Source of the DNA: Peptococcaceae bacterium
Lineage (GTDB): Bacteria > Bacillota > Peptococcia > Peptococcales > Peptococcaceae
Reading direction: 5' to 3'
Length of the DNA: 61,374 bases
Assembly (NCBI GenBank): GCA_017547685.1
Contig: JAFYPD010000080.1
Coordinates: 1-61,374 of the forward strand
Each line of letters opens with the position of its first letter. Within the stretch, counting starts at the first letter, position 1. The position numbers and the translations under genes are program-made. Below the pieces are notes generated by a model. It saw nothing but the letters and a program-made list of their open reading frames with translations. It was not told the DNA's origin and searched no databases. Of the stretch, positions 16,120 to 24,343 are shown piece after piece.

Positions 16120-17219
16120 CCTTTGAAGTGAAAAACGGCAGCTTCCGCTATGCACACGGCCGACAGGTACTCAACAACATTTCTTTTTCTGTGGAAAACG
16201 GACAGATGCTGGCCATTCTGGGCCCGAACGGGGCAGGTAAAACCACCATGCTGCGCTGCATGATGGGATTTCTGAAATGGACTGAAGGGCATAGCCTGTT
16301 AGACGGCGAGGACATCGCCGGCATGAGCCAGCGAAAACTGTTTTCCAAAGTGGCCTATGTGCCGCAGGCGAAAAATGCATCACTGGCATCCAGTGTCAAA
16401 GATATGGTTCTGCTTGGCCGCAGCAGTCACTATACTATTTTCGGAAAACCAGGCGCAAAAGACCGCCAGCTGGTGACTGACACGCTGGCACGGCTGGGCC
16501 TGTCCGCTCTGGCAGACTGTTCCTGTGCCGAGCTGTCCGGCGGTGAACTGCAGATGGTACTCATCGCCCGCGCTATCGTTTCTGAACCGCAGATTATCAT
16601 TCTGGACGAGCCGGAGAGCAATCTGGACTTTAAAAACCAGCTGATTGTACTGAAAACACTGCGCAATCTGGCAGAACAGGGCATCACCTGTATTTTCAAC
16701 ACCCACTATCCGGTTCACGCACTGCGCCACGCCGATAAAGCCCTTCTGCTGGATAAGAGCGGCAATGTTTGTTTCGGCGCTGTCCACGAAGTCATCACGG
16801 AAGATAATATGCGCCGTGCCTTCGGTGTGGAAACCGTCATCGGGCAGATTGAAACACCGCACAACGAGTACGCCGATGTACTGGCCGTGAATACCCTGCC
16901 GGAAGAACCTGCCATATCGGAAGATCCTTCTGAAGAAAGTGAGAAGAATACCATGACACAGATTGCAAATGAAGAAAACACCCGCCTGGCGACGCTGAGT
17001 ATCATCGTGGAAGACCGCGAAAATGCTGATAAAATCAACGCCATGCTGCACGAATACGGCCAGTATATCATTGGCCGTATGGGAATGCCGTATCCCAAAA
17101 AAGAAGTGAGCATTATCTGCGTTGTAATTGATGCGCCGGAAACCGCCATCAGCGCCCTCTCCGGCAAACTGGGACAGCTGCGCGGCGTCAGCATGAAAAC
17201 AACCTACTCGAAAAAATAG
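16116..17219 (+). CDS. ABC transporter ATPase fused to a TM1266-type ACT-like domain
   Basis: A 367-residue two-part protein. Residues 1-250 form a FecE/BtuD-type ATPase: Walker A GPNGAGKTT, signature LSGGELQMV and Walker B IIILDEPESN. After an acidic linker (about 262-279) residues 280-367 match the small TM1266 family (putative iron-only hydrogenase system regulator, ACT/NikR-like fold): LSIIVEDRENADKIN, then IGRMGMPYPKKEVSIICVVI and the closing ALSGKLGQLRGVSMKTT. TM1266 proteins are usually free-standing and about 85 residues long. An internal ATG at 16953 after GAGAAG could also yield the domain alone. The fusion may let a ligand or metal state control import. It is the last gene of the operon. 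Confidence 0.9.
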   Translation: MTFEVKNGSFRYAHGRQVLNNISFSVENGQMLAILGPNGAGKTTMLRCMMGFLKWTEGHSLLDGEDIAGMSQRKLFSKVAYVPQAKNASLASSVKDMVLLGRSSHYTIFGKPGAKDRQLVTDTLARLGLSALADCSCAELSGGELQMVLIARAIVSEPQIIILDEPESNLDFKNQLIVLKTLRNLAEQGITCIFNTHYPVHALRHADKALLLDKSGNVCFGAVHEVITEDNMRRAFGVETVIGQIETPHNEYADVLAVNTLPEEPAISEDPSEESEKNTMTQIANEENTRLATLSIIVEDRENADKINAMLHEYGQYIIGRMGMPYPKKEVSIICVVIDAPETAISALSGKLGQLRGVSMKTTYSKK

Positions 17220-17240
17220 TCCTGCAGCTGAACATAAAAC

Positions 17241-17282
17241 AAGGACTGCACTCTGCAACATACAGAATGCAGTCCTTTTATA
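17241..17282 (+). terminator. Terminator of the nitrogenase-like operon
   Basis: Perfect 10-bp stem AAGGACTGCA (17241-17250) with TGCAGTCCTT (17268-17277), then a T/A-rich tail. Confidence 0.85.
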
Positions 17283-17295
17283 TTTTTTGCATTTA

Positions 17296-17367
17296 TTACA
17301 TTTCTAGTTTCTTTTTCATGCAATAAGGATTATAGCCGTTTACCATCGTCGCCCGTCTGATTTCCAT
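17296..17367 (-). pseudogene. 23-codon frame resembling a deleted GNAT gene
   Basis: An ATG at 17367 with a good AAAGGAAAGGGCG ribosome site opens a frame of only 23 codons. The peptide starts MEIRRATM, as many GNAT acetyltransferases do, and continues NGYNPYCMKKKLEM, like a GNAT C-terminus. It may be a gene with a large internal deletion. This reading is tentative; it could equally be a genuine microprotein. It lies 54 nt after the D-glutamate-cyclase-like gene. Confidence 0.3.
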
Positions 17368-17421
17368 AGAACGCCCTTTCCTTTTCAGGTTGTTTACCAA
17401 TATTCCAGTACAAATTGATTT

Positions 17422-18252
17422 TTACCGCGATTGTATAGCGGCATATAACGCTTCTACCAGCTCTCGTTCCAACAATCTGTCAAAACCATCAACGGTGTCC
17501 GGGTCTCGCTTTTGTGTAGTACCGTCCACATGTCCCAGCTGATAGCCCATCTGATAATAGTGTGAAATCTGCTCATACGTCGGCATAACCGCCTGGCCGG
17601 ATAACAGTTCCAGATAAGCTGTCAGGCCAAAAGCGCCCCAGTTGGATACTGCGGCAATAATCAGATGATCCGCACGCACACAGCAAGGCACCACCGCAAG
17701 CTGTTCCGTTATCACATCGGCAAGGTTTCCCATGCCGATTTCATTACCGCCATCTCCAATGCCGATTGTTGGAATCCGGCCTTCTCCCAGAATAAACAGC
17801 CAGTCTGCCGGTGCAACAAATGAGCGAATACTGCTGTTTCTCATATTGATATAGTCTCCTGACGGATTGCGGCCACAGCGTTCCACTGCAATCATGCCAA
17901 CCGGCTGGTACTGATTCAGAAGCTGCTGACAGACCTGTTTGTCGGCAGCCACATCCAGATAAACAACTTCAAACTGTTCCTGTTCAAAATAATCCTGACA
18001 AAACTGATCTGTTACAATCACACATTGAAACCCCATCGTCCTCAGCGCGGCGGCAATACACATCGTGCCGCAAGGCCCGTCATTCTCTCCATAACCATTG
18101 ACATAAAACCCTGTTGTCAACAATACCGTACCCTTCGGCCAGTGTAAGATTTCCTCCGCCGCGTCTCTGCAAAAGTATTCCGGCAAATAGGGCCGCAGGA
18201 TCTCCATGCCCCGGCAAGTATGTGACACAATCAGCTCTTCTATGCGCTTCAT
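17422..18252 (-). CDS. D-glutamate cyclase-like protein (DUF4392)
   Basis: A 276-residue protein matching the DUF4392 domain, the C-terminal catalytic part of mammalian D-glutamate cyclase (DGLUCY), which makes 5-oxo-D-proline from D-glutamate. Visible motifs are TGFYVNGYGENDGPCGT near residue 50, AVERCGRNPSGDYINMR near 125, and GIGDGGNEIGMGNL near 170. Free-standing bacterial versions are common. The start at 18252 (MKRIEELIV) follows GAAGAGGGCG; the longest frame has 35 extra residues. Enzyme activity is inferred from the family. It is divergent from the RluA-type gene. Confidence 0.85.
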   Translation of the reverse strand: MKRIEELIVSHTCRGMEILRPYLPEYFCRDAAEEILHWPKGTVLLTTGFYVNGYGENDGPCGTMCIAAALRTMGFQCVIVTDQFCQDYFEQEQFEVVYLDVAADKQVCQQLLNQYQPVGMIAVERCGRNPSGDYINMRNSSIRSFVAPADWLFILGEGRIPTIGIGDGGNEIGMGNLADVITEQLAVVPCCVRADHLIIAAVSNWGAFGLTAYLELLSGQAVMPTYEQISHYYQMGYQLGHVDGTTQKRDPDTVDGFDRLLERELVEALYAAIQSR

Positions 18253-18350
18253 CGTTTCGCCCTCTTCCATGTATACTGTTCTGCTGTCCGTTTTTTCAGT
18301 ATAGCACAGGCTGACGGAAAAACATAGAAAAAGAATGCCCTGTTTTGTTA

Positions 18351-18379
18351 TTTTCAACGGGTTGGCCTTATGTTATAAT
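18351..18379 (+). promoter_or_regulatory. Predicted promoter of the pseudouridine synthase gene
   Basis: TTTTCA, 17-nt spacer, TATAAT; it lies 33 nt before the ATG. Confidence 0.5.
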
Positions 18380-18412
18380 ACTACAATCAGCATCCAGCAA
18401 AAGGGGATTTGT

Positions 18413-19315
18413 ATGCCAAAATCATTCACCTTACAGTTTACCGCACCAGAACACGACCACAATATTCTGCTGCGTGACTTTCTTGCACAACAGAATATTT
18501 CCAGAACGGCTCTGACCGGTATCAAGTCCGGCGGTGCAATTCTGGTCAACGGCAGAGCGGAGACTGTGCGTTATGCGATACAGCCCGGCGACCAGATTGT
18601 GGTGCAGTATCCGTCAGAATCCGGCAGCAGCCAGATGAAAGGCGAAGCCATGCCGCTTTCTATCGTCTATGAAGATGACTATCTCCTCATTGCAGAAAAA
18701 CCGGCAGGCATCAGCACCATTCCGTCCAAAGGACATCCCTCCGGTACACTGGCCAACGCCATTGTCCACCATTATGAACAGACTGGCCACACAGCAGCCG
18801 TTCATTTTGTAACACGGCTGGACCTGAATACCTCCGGGCTGGTTCTTGTGGCAAAACATCGGCATATCCATCATCTGTTCAGTCTGGCACAGCAGGAACA
18901 GACCATCACCAAAACATATCTGGCACTGGTGGAAGGACAACCTGTCCCGCCGGAAGGCCGTATTGACAAGCCAATCAGCCGTGTGGATAACAGCAGTATC
19001 CGGCGGCAGATTCATCCTGATGGTCAGCCGGCCAGTACCTTATATCAAACCATAGACACATTTCAAACTGGCACACAGCCCTGTTCACTGGTTCAGCTCC
19101 AGCTGTTGACCGGCCGCACCCATCAGATTCGCGTACATATGGCATCGCTTGGGCATCCGCTTCTGGGCGATGCATTATACGGAGGCAGCTGCAATCTGAT
19201 TAACCGGCAGGCTCTGCACTGCGCCATCCTGCAATTTCAGCAGCCGCTCACCGGAGAACCAATGCAATTTGAAAGTTCATTGCCAGAGGACATGAGACAT
19301 CTTACAAGCACATAA
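18413..19315 (+). CDS. RluA-family RNA pseudouridine synthase
   Basis: A 300-residue RluA-type pseudouridine synthase. An N-terminal S4-like segment (about residues 10-65, with LLRDFLAQQNISRTAL) precedes the catalytic domain. The active-site motif reads VTRLDLNTSGLVLVAKH, with the catalytic Asp in RLD; later come DKPISR and GRTHQIRVHM. It isomerises uridines in rRNA or tRNA; the exact target cannot be told. The start at 18413 follows AAAAGGGG. A terminator lies directly behind. Confidence 0.92.
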   Translation: MPKSFTLQFTAPEHDHNILLRDFLAQQNISRTALTGIKSGGAILVNGRAETVRYAIQPGDQIVVQYPSESGSSQMKGEAMPLSIVYEDDYLLIAEKPAGISTIPSKGHPSGTLANAIVHHYEQTGHTAAVHFVTRLDLNTSGLVLVAKHRHIHHLFSLAQQEQTITKTYLALVEGQPVPPEGRIDKPISRVDNSSIRRQIHPDGQPASTLYQTIDTFQTGTQPCSLVQLQLLTGRTHQIRVHMASLGHPLLGDALYGGSCNLINRQALHCAILQFQQPLTGEPMQFESSLPEDMRHLTST

Positions 19316-19316
19316 C

Positions 19317-19362
19317 AAAAAGCCGACCGACTGCTCTTTTCAGAACAGCCGGCCGGCTTTTG
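19317..19362. terminator. Terminator after the pseudouridine synthase gene
   Basis: AAAAGCCGACCGACTG pairs with CAGCCGGCCGGCTTTT with two mismatches; T-run on the right, A-run on the left, so it may also stop minus-strand transcription from the phn island. Confidence 0.75.
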
Positions 19363-19379
19363 TATATAAAGTACAAAAT

Positions 19380-19466
19380 TTAAGTTTTTGCAGATGTAAC
19401 ATCTTCAATTTTTGTTGCCAGCACATCCATCGAAACGCCCAGGGCAGGACTACCTGCAAATTGGAT
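19380..19466 (-). pseudogene. Gene remnant at the edge of the phn island
   Basis: A 28-codon open stretch ending in TAA at 19380-19382 reads GSPALGVSMDVLATKIED and then VTSAKT, very protein-like, but is preceded by an in-frame stop and has no start. It looks like the C-terminal end of a disrupted gene. I cannot name the family. It sits exactly between the higher-GC RluA gene and the AT-rich phn genes. Confidence 0.35.
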
Positions 19467-19487
19467 TTAAACCAACTGCCTCTAAAA

Positions 19488-19931
19488 TCATGTATCAATT
19501 CTATTTAATACATGAATATTTTTATTTCTATATACCAGATCATCTCTCTCTTTAAATCCAACGTTTTCCCAGAAACCATTGCCTAGCGCATTCTTTTTAA
19601 AAGCGACCAGTGCTACTTTATTTATACCTTCTTTATCCAACGCAGACATAGCAGAATCAACAAGCCTTTTTGCTATTCCCTGTTTTCTAAAAGCCGGTAA
19701 AACAGCAGTATGATGGATATATCCTCGTCTTCCGTCATGACCAGCCATAATCACTCCAATGATTGTACCATCGCACTCTGCCACAAAACTTGATGCAGGA
19801 TTACGGTTTAAATACTTTTCAATACCTTCCCTGCTGTCATCTGTTGCATTTAGTCCCATTCCCGGCGTATTAATCCATAGATTATATACCCCATCATAAT
19901 CCGCTATTGACATGACTCTAACATCTACCAT
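19488..19931 (-). CDS. GNAT family N-acetyltransferase
   Basis: A 147-residue GNAT acetyltransferase. The acetyl-CoA binding motif A is visible as VLPAFRKQGIAKRLV near residue 85, preceded by strands SSFVAECDGTIIGVIM. The ATG at 19931 follows AGAGGAAGAG; the longest frame adds 14 residues. It is the last gene of the C-P lyase cluster, where PhnO, an aminoalkylphosphonate N-acetyltransferase, is often found. Such acetylation protects or prepares aminophosphonates. Sequence alone does not prove that it is PhnO, and the gene may instead act on another amine. Confidence 0.8.
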   Translation of the reverse strand: MVDVRVMSIADYDGVYNLWINTPGMGLNATDDSREGIEKYLNRNPASSFVAECDGTIIGVIMAGHDGRRGYIHHTAVLPAFRKQGIAKRLVDSAMSALDKEGINKVALVAFKKNALGNGFWENVGFKERDDLVYRNKNIHVLNRIDT

Positions 19932-20021
19932 AACAATCTCTTCCTCTGCATTCAAATGATCATGTACTTTCAAATTTGCCGTATTGTCTTATAACAATGT
20001 TCATGCTAAAAAAAATATAAA

Positions 20022-20813
20022 TTATATACAATTATTGTCTGACAAAATATTGCTTCCTTCCCATACGGAATCCGGTTCACAACCAAGCAAAGAAGCAATT
20101 GTCGGTGCAAGATCAAGCAAACCGATATTATTCATTTCCTTATCTGCCTCCCATGCCGTCCCATAGAACATCATTGGAATCATCATATCCTCTGCCATTG
20201 TTGTGCCATGTGTTCTATCATGTCCGCCATGATCTGCTGTAATAATAAGATTATAATTTTCCGGAAGAGCTTCTACTATTTTTTTTACAGTTTCTGATGC
20301 AAAATTTACCGCATCCATATATTCTGTGCTCATCCACCCATATTTATGGCCTACTTCATCCGGACATGTCATATAGTAAAAAATAAAGTCCGGTTGTTCA
20401 TTTTTCAGCGCCTCTATTGTACGCAGACACATACACACATCTGCCTGGCGTCCGTATTTTTCGTAGCTGCAGAACTCCTGCCGGGCAAGACTTCCCGGGC
20501 GCCCGATGTCTCTTAACTCTTCCCATGTATAAAAGAAAAAAGATTTTTTCTTATTTTTTGCCAATACCTCAAAAAGTCCATTTACCGGGCGCGGTGGACG
20601 AACATATATATTCTCCATTACACCATGCCGGTCCGGATTAACACTATGAAATATAGACATATGACAAGGCAGCGTAACCGAAGGATTAACGCTTAACCCA
20701 CGTTTTGTATAGGAACATTTATGCATAAACTTCTTTAAAAACAAGTGTGAGCACTGCTCCAATGCATCAGGACGCAACCCATCTATTAAAACCAGTAAAA
20801 CCTTATTTTCCAT
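20022..20813 (-). CDS. Alkaline-phosphatase-superfamily hydrolase (nucleotide pyrophosphatase type)
   Basis: A 263-residue protein of the type I phosphodiesterase/nucleotide pyrophosphatase branch of the alkaline phosphatase superfamily. Metal ligands are recognisable: VLIDGLRPDAL near the N-terminus, the nucleophile region SVTLPCHMSIFHSVNPDRHG, CPDEVGHKYGW (Asp and His), and ITADHGGHDRTHG (Asp, His, His). The ATG at 20813 follows GGAGAG; 37 residues of the longest frame are rejected. It follows the PHP gene by 13 nt in the phn operon. It may hydrolyse a phosphonate intermediate, a nucleotide by-product, or phosphonoacetate, whose hydrolase is in the same superfamily. Confidence 0.82.
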   Translation of the reverse strand: MENKVLLVLIDGLRPDALEQCSHLFLKKFMHKCSYTKRGLSVNPSVTLPCHMSIFHSVNPDRHGVMENIYVRPPRPVNGLFEVLAKNKKKSFFFYTWEELRDIGRPGSLARQEFCSYEKYGRQADVCMCLRTIEALKNEQPDFIFYYMTCPDEVGHKYGWMSTEYMDAVNFASETVKKIVEALPENYNLIITADHGGHDRTHGTTMAEDMMIPMMFYGTAWEADKEMNNIGLLDLAPTIASLLGCEPDSVWEGSNILSDNNCI

Positions 20814-20826
20814 ATATGCTCTCCAT

Positions 20827-21639
20827 TTAACGGCCGGCATCAAAGATTCTTTCTGCACCGCTTTGTTCCGCAATATAATCTCCAACTTCCGGTGAATTCG
20901 GCTCATATCTTCCATGACAATCACTGCCGCCTGTTAGAAAAAGATTATATTTATCTGCATATTCTCTTATGCGAATTTTATCTTTATCGGAGTTGGCATG
21001 ATGATTAAGTTCCAGGCCATCCAGCCCTGCCTTTACCAATTCCGGGATTAATTCAAAATTCTGCTGCTGACCACTATGTGCAAGTACCGCATACCCGCCA
21101 GCATCCTTTATTGCTCTCACTGCTTTTATCGGATCCAGATATGTTATATCAAAATGACAGATTCCATTATTCTTAAAAGTAGAATAGTAAAATTCCCCAA
21201 ACATTTCATCCACTTTTCCCTGACTTACAAGCCAGTCCATAATATGCTGCTTATAAATAAATGTTCCATCCGTCTTTGGCATTTTATCTATATCAATTTT
21301 ATAACCATTTCTGTTAAGAATCTCTATCTGACGCATGCTATTTGCATGACGTGCTTCCAATGTCGGATGTACAACCCTTTCAACAATCTCAGGAGTCTTA
21401 ATATTATATCCCAGCACATGCACCCTGAAGTTTTTTTTATAATCAAATGCAGAAATCTCCACCCCTGCCGCAACCTTTACTTTGTCACTTTCAGGAAGCT
21501 TTGATGCATGCGAAAGGGTATCATGTTCGGTGAACACAATTGCATCAAGGCTTCTTTTTTCTGCCATTGCTACAATCTCTTCCATACTATAACTTCCGTC
21601 TGATATGGTTGAATGGATATGCATGTCCGCCTTTATCAT
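20827..21639 (-). CDS. PHP-domain phosphoesterase of the C-P lyase pathway
   Basis: A 270-residue PHP-fold metal hydrolase. Metal-binding motifs are ADMHIHSTISDGS at the N-terminus, FTEHDTLSHA near residue 37, AHSGQQQ in the middle and GGSDCHGR near residue 243. PHP enzymes in phn operons lacking PhnP are known to open and dephosphorylate 5-phosphoribosyl 1,2-cyclic phosphate (PhnPP of Eggerthella lenta), and no phnP is seen here, so that role is the best inference. It overlaps phnL by 4 nt. It acts in the cytoplasm, likely with two or three divalent metals. Confidence 0.85.
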   Translation of the reverse strand: MIKADMHIHSTISDGSYSMEEIVAMAEKRSLDAIVFTEHDTLSHASKLPESDKVKVAAGVEISAFDYKKNFRVHVLGYNIKTPEIVERVVHPTLEARHANSMRQIEILNRNGYKIDIDKMPKTDGTFIYKQHIMDWLVSQGKVDEMFGEFYYSTFKNNGICHFDITYLDPIKAVRAIKDAGGYAVLAHSGQQQNFELIPELVKAGLDGLELNHHANSDKDKIRIREYADKYNLFLTGGSDCHGRYEPNSPEVGDYIAEQSGAERIFDAGR

Positions 21640-22331
21640 AATATCCTGCCCTCCGTAATATTAAACACCTTGTCACACACACCATCCATAAATTCCAGGT
21701 CATGAAAAATTCCAATCATACTTGTTTTCTGATCTTTCAGTTTTATTAACATGTCTTTTACAAGCACCTTGGTCTTATTATCAAGAGATGCTGTCGGCTC
21801 ATCAAGGAGCATGAGTCTTGGCGTTTTAACCATGGTATGTGCAAGATTTAATCTAAGACGTTCACCGCCGGAGAATGTATTCGGATAGATGTCCCAAAGT
21901 TCTTCCGGGAGCTTAAAATATGCTAACATTTCTTCCGCTCTTTTTTTTGCCGATGACATAGCCTCTCCTGTTTCAAGCAATGCGTTCATGACGTGTTCCT
22001 TAGCTGTTGTTCTTGGCATTACATTAAGGAACTGCGATACATAACCAATCTCATGTTTTCTTAAATACAGAATTTCTCTTTCAGAGGCTTTTGTCAAATC
22101 AATTTTCCCAAATGCCTGACTATTGTAAATAATTTCGCCACTGGTAGCAAGATATGAACGGTTGATACACTTTAAAATTGTAGATTTCCCTGCGCCGGAT
22201 AACCCCACAATACCAATAAACTGCCCTTCATCCAGGGTGAAACTTACATTTTTACAAGACTTAATTTCCCTGTTAGCCTCATGCAGGTAAAAATTCTTTG
22301 TCAAGTCCTTTATTTCCAAAATATGCATCAT
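21636..22331 (-). CDS. phnL: C-P lyase ABC-type ATP-binding subunit PhnL
   Basis: A 231-residue ABC ATPase-like protein. Walker A is GLSGAGKST, the signature reads FSGGERLRLN, and Walker B is LMLLDEPTASLD. Length and the opening ILEIKDLTKNF match PhnL. It works with the C-P lyase core (PhnGHIJ) and PhnK rather than a membrane permease, helping with formation of the ribosyl triphosphate. It starts 2 nt after phnM and overlaps the PHP gene by 4 nt. Confidence 0.93.
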   Translation of the reverse strand: MMHILEIKDLTKNFYLHEANREIKSCKNVSFTLDEGQFIGIVGLSGAGKSTILKCINRSYLATSGEIIYNSQAFGKIDLTKASEREILYLRKHEIGYVSQFLNVMPRTTAKEHVMNALLETGEAMSSAKKRAEEMLAYFKLPEELWDIYPNTFSGGERLRLNLAHTMVKTPRLMLLDEPTASLDNKTKVLVKDMLIKLKDQKTSMIGIFHDLEFMDGVCDKVFNITEGRIL

Positions 22332-22333
22332 TA

Positions 22334-23488
22334 CTATCTCCTATACTCAACCCTGGAAGTTGTCTTTCCGTCCACAAGAACATGAGTTATAACCGGATAG
22401 CCGTCAATTTCATCAACAATAAGAATATCCGCCTTTTTGCCCTGCTCTAATGAGCCATACTCTTCATCTATTCTAGTCGCCTTTGCCGGATTAAGTGTAA
22501 CCTTTTTCACCATTTCCGGGATTGGGACACCATGTTTATGATGCATGATGAAAATAGCATGTAACATCGCCTGTGGATAATAATCCGAACAGAGAATATC
22601 TGCACAGTTATTCAGAATTGCTTCTGCTGCCGACATATTCCCGGAGTGAGAACCGCCAAGTAAAATGTTAGGTGCTCCAACCACTGTATAAAAACCCTTC
22701 TTTTTTGCTTCCTTCGCTACTTCAATCGTAATCGGAAACTCACTGATATCAACGCCTATCTGAGCATTCACTTCCAGCTTTTCTTTCGTGTCATCATCAT
22801 GTGATGCAACTGTGATTTTTTTCGAGTGCGCGATTTCTGTTAATTCTTTCATCTGTTCAAATGTAAGTTTCTCTTTATTCTTATGATAATCAAGAATTTG
22901 TTCAAATGTCTGGCCTGAACTCTTACTTACAGATTTCTCATAAACAGCTAAATTCTTATACTGCCCCTGCCCCGGTGTATGATCCATAAAAGAAATCTCA
23001 TGAACAAGATTCTTATCCATCATATCTTTTGCAATCGTATAAACTTCAAGATTATCAATTTCTAATCTTAAGTGACATCTATGATGAATCAAATGATCTC
23101 TATTATGAATATCTTCGATTAATTCAGCCATTTTACTTACGTTTTCTTTTTTTCTCATAAGACACTGGCCAAACGCCAAATCTTTATATAATGAAAAGGA
23201 ATGATAAATTGTTGTAATGCCCTGCTGTAAAAGTTCTTTTTCAACTTCCTTCAAACCAAGTTCGAAATCAAATACCGCTGTAGGGCGAGGGTTAATAACC
23301 TTCTCTATTTTATCTGCATGAACATCTATAAAACCCGGCATAATGTAACGGCCATGAGCATCAATTACTTTGTCTGCTTTTTTATCAAACTCACAAATAT
23401 CATAAATGCACCCGTCTTCAATTAAAAGAGACTTTCCTTCAATCACTTCATCTGGTGTAACAATTTTACCGTTTTTGATTTCTATCAT
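22334..23488 (-). CDS. phnM: Alpha-D-ribose 1-methylphosphonate 5-triphosphate diphosphatase PhnM
   Basis: A 384-residue amidohydrolase-family enzyme. Metal-site motifs include MPGFIDVHADKIEK near residue 50, ASHDDDTKEKL near 230 and the closing TLNPAKATRIDEEYGSLEQG. PhnM removes diphosphate from the ribosyl phosphonate triphosphate, producing the 5-phosphate substrate of PhnJ. The gene lies between phnK (21 nt) and phnL (2 nt). The start at 23488 follows AGGAGGATAAAAC. Confidence 0.94.
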   Translation of the reverse strand: MIEIKNGKIVTPDEVIEGKSLLIEDGCIYDICEFDKKADKVIDAHGRYIMPGFIDVHADKIEKVINPRPTAVFDFELGLKEVEKELLQQGITTIYHSFSLYKDLAFGQCLMRKKENVSKMAELIEDIHNRDHLIHHRCHLRLEIDNLEVYTIAKDMMDKNLVHEISFMDHTPGQGQYKNLAVYEKSVSKSSGQTFEQILDYHKNKEKLTFEQMKELTEIAHSKKITVASHDDDTKEKLEVNAQIGVDISEFPITIEVAKEAKKKGFYTVVGAPNILLGGSHSGNMSAAEAILNNCADILCSDYYPQAMLHAIFIMHHKHGVPIPEMVKKVTLNPAKATRIDEEYGSLEQGKKADILIVDEIDGYPVITHVLVDGKTTSRVEYRR

Positions 23489-23509
23489 TAGAGTTTTATC
23501 CTCCTGAGT

Positions 23510-24343
23510 TTATAACAAAGAATGAACTAACTGCTGTGTATACGCATGCTGCGGGTCTTCCAGAATCTGATCAGTAAGACCGCTTTCAATAATTTTTCCA
23601 TCAAGCATAACAATCGTTCTATCGGCAAGCATTCTGATAACCGCTAAATCGTGAGACACCAGAAGAATAGATATTCCATACTGGTTTTTAATCTTTCTGA
23701 TAAGATCCAAAACCTTTGCCTGTACGGACAAATCAAGTCCTGTTGTCACCTCGTCCAGCAATAATATGGATGGATTGTTTGCTAAAGCTTTTGAAATCTG
23801 TACTCTTTGCTGCATACCGCCTGAAAAATTCTTTGGTGCCTCGCCCATTCTGGAAGTGAGAATTTCAACAGCCTGCAGAAGTTCCTCGGCACGTGCTGTC
23901 ATCTGACCAGCATTACGACTTCCTGCTGCAATAATTTTTTCAGCAATATTTGAAGCTGCCGAATAATTCATACGCAGGCCTCTGATTGGATTCTGATAAA
24001 CCATACCCATCACATTGTTTTTTATATCTCTCTTTTCTGCCGCACTTACCTGCCAGATATCAGCTTCCCCATCTTTATAGCCGTTTAAATATGCCTGCCC
24101 TGATGTTGGTTCTATATCAAAATACAGACTCTGCATCAAGGTTGACTTGCCGGAACCGCTTTCGCCAACAATTCCCAATACCTCTCCCGGAAATACTTCA
24201 AGCGAAATATCATTTGCGGCCCATACAGTTCCGCAGACTGTACATCGATTCTTTTCTAAATGTGTTGCGCATTCCGGACATCCCTCTCCATAGCGTACAA
24301 ACAAATTTTTTACCTGCAGCACAGGCTTTTCATTCCTACTCAT
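23510..24343 (-). CDS. phnK: C-P lyase ATP-binding subunit PhnK with CxxC insert
   Basis: A 277-residue ABC ATPase-like subunit. Walker A GESGSGKST, signature FSGGMQQRVQ and Walker B ILLLDEVTTGLD are clear. Before the Walker A there is a zinc-ribbon-like insert, CPEC-x8-CTVC, at about residues 22-37, within the first strands. In the known E. coli complex PhnK docks onto the PhnGHIJ core; the insert may add a metal-stabilised contact. It overlaps phnJ by 4 nt. Confidence 0.93.
   Translation of the reverse strand: MSRNEKPVLQVKNLFVRYGEGCPECATHLEKNRCTVCGTVWAANDISLEVFPGEVLGIVGESGSGKSTLMQSLYFDIEPTSGQAYLNGYKDGEADIWQVSAAEKRDIKNNVMGMVYQNPIRGLRMNYSAASNIAEKIIAAGSRNAGQMTARAEELLQAVEILTSRMGEAPKNFSGGMQQRVQISKALANNPSILLLDEVTTGLDLSVQAKVLDLIRKIKNQYGISILLVSHDLAVIRMLADRTIVMLDGKIIESGLTDQILEDPQHAYTQQLVHSLL

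Noticed and set aside
16380..17261. 293-codon minus-strand frame opposite the ATPase gene
   Set aside because: Same reasons; composition is typical of antisense reading of a coding strand.
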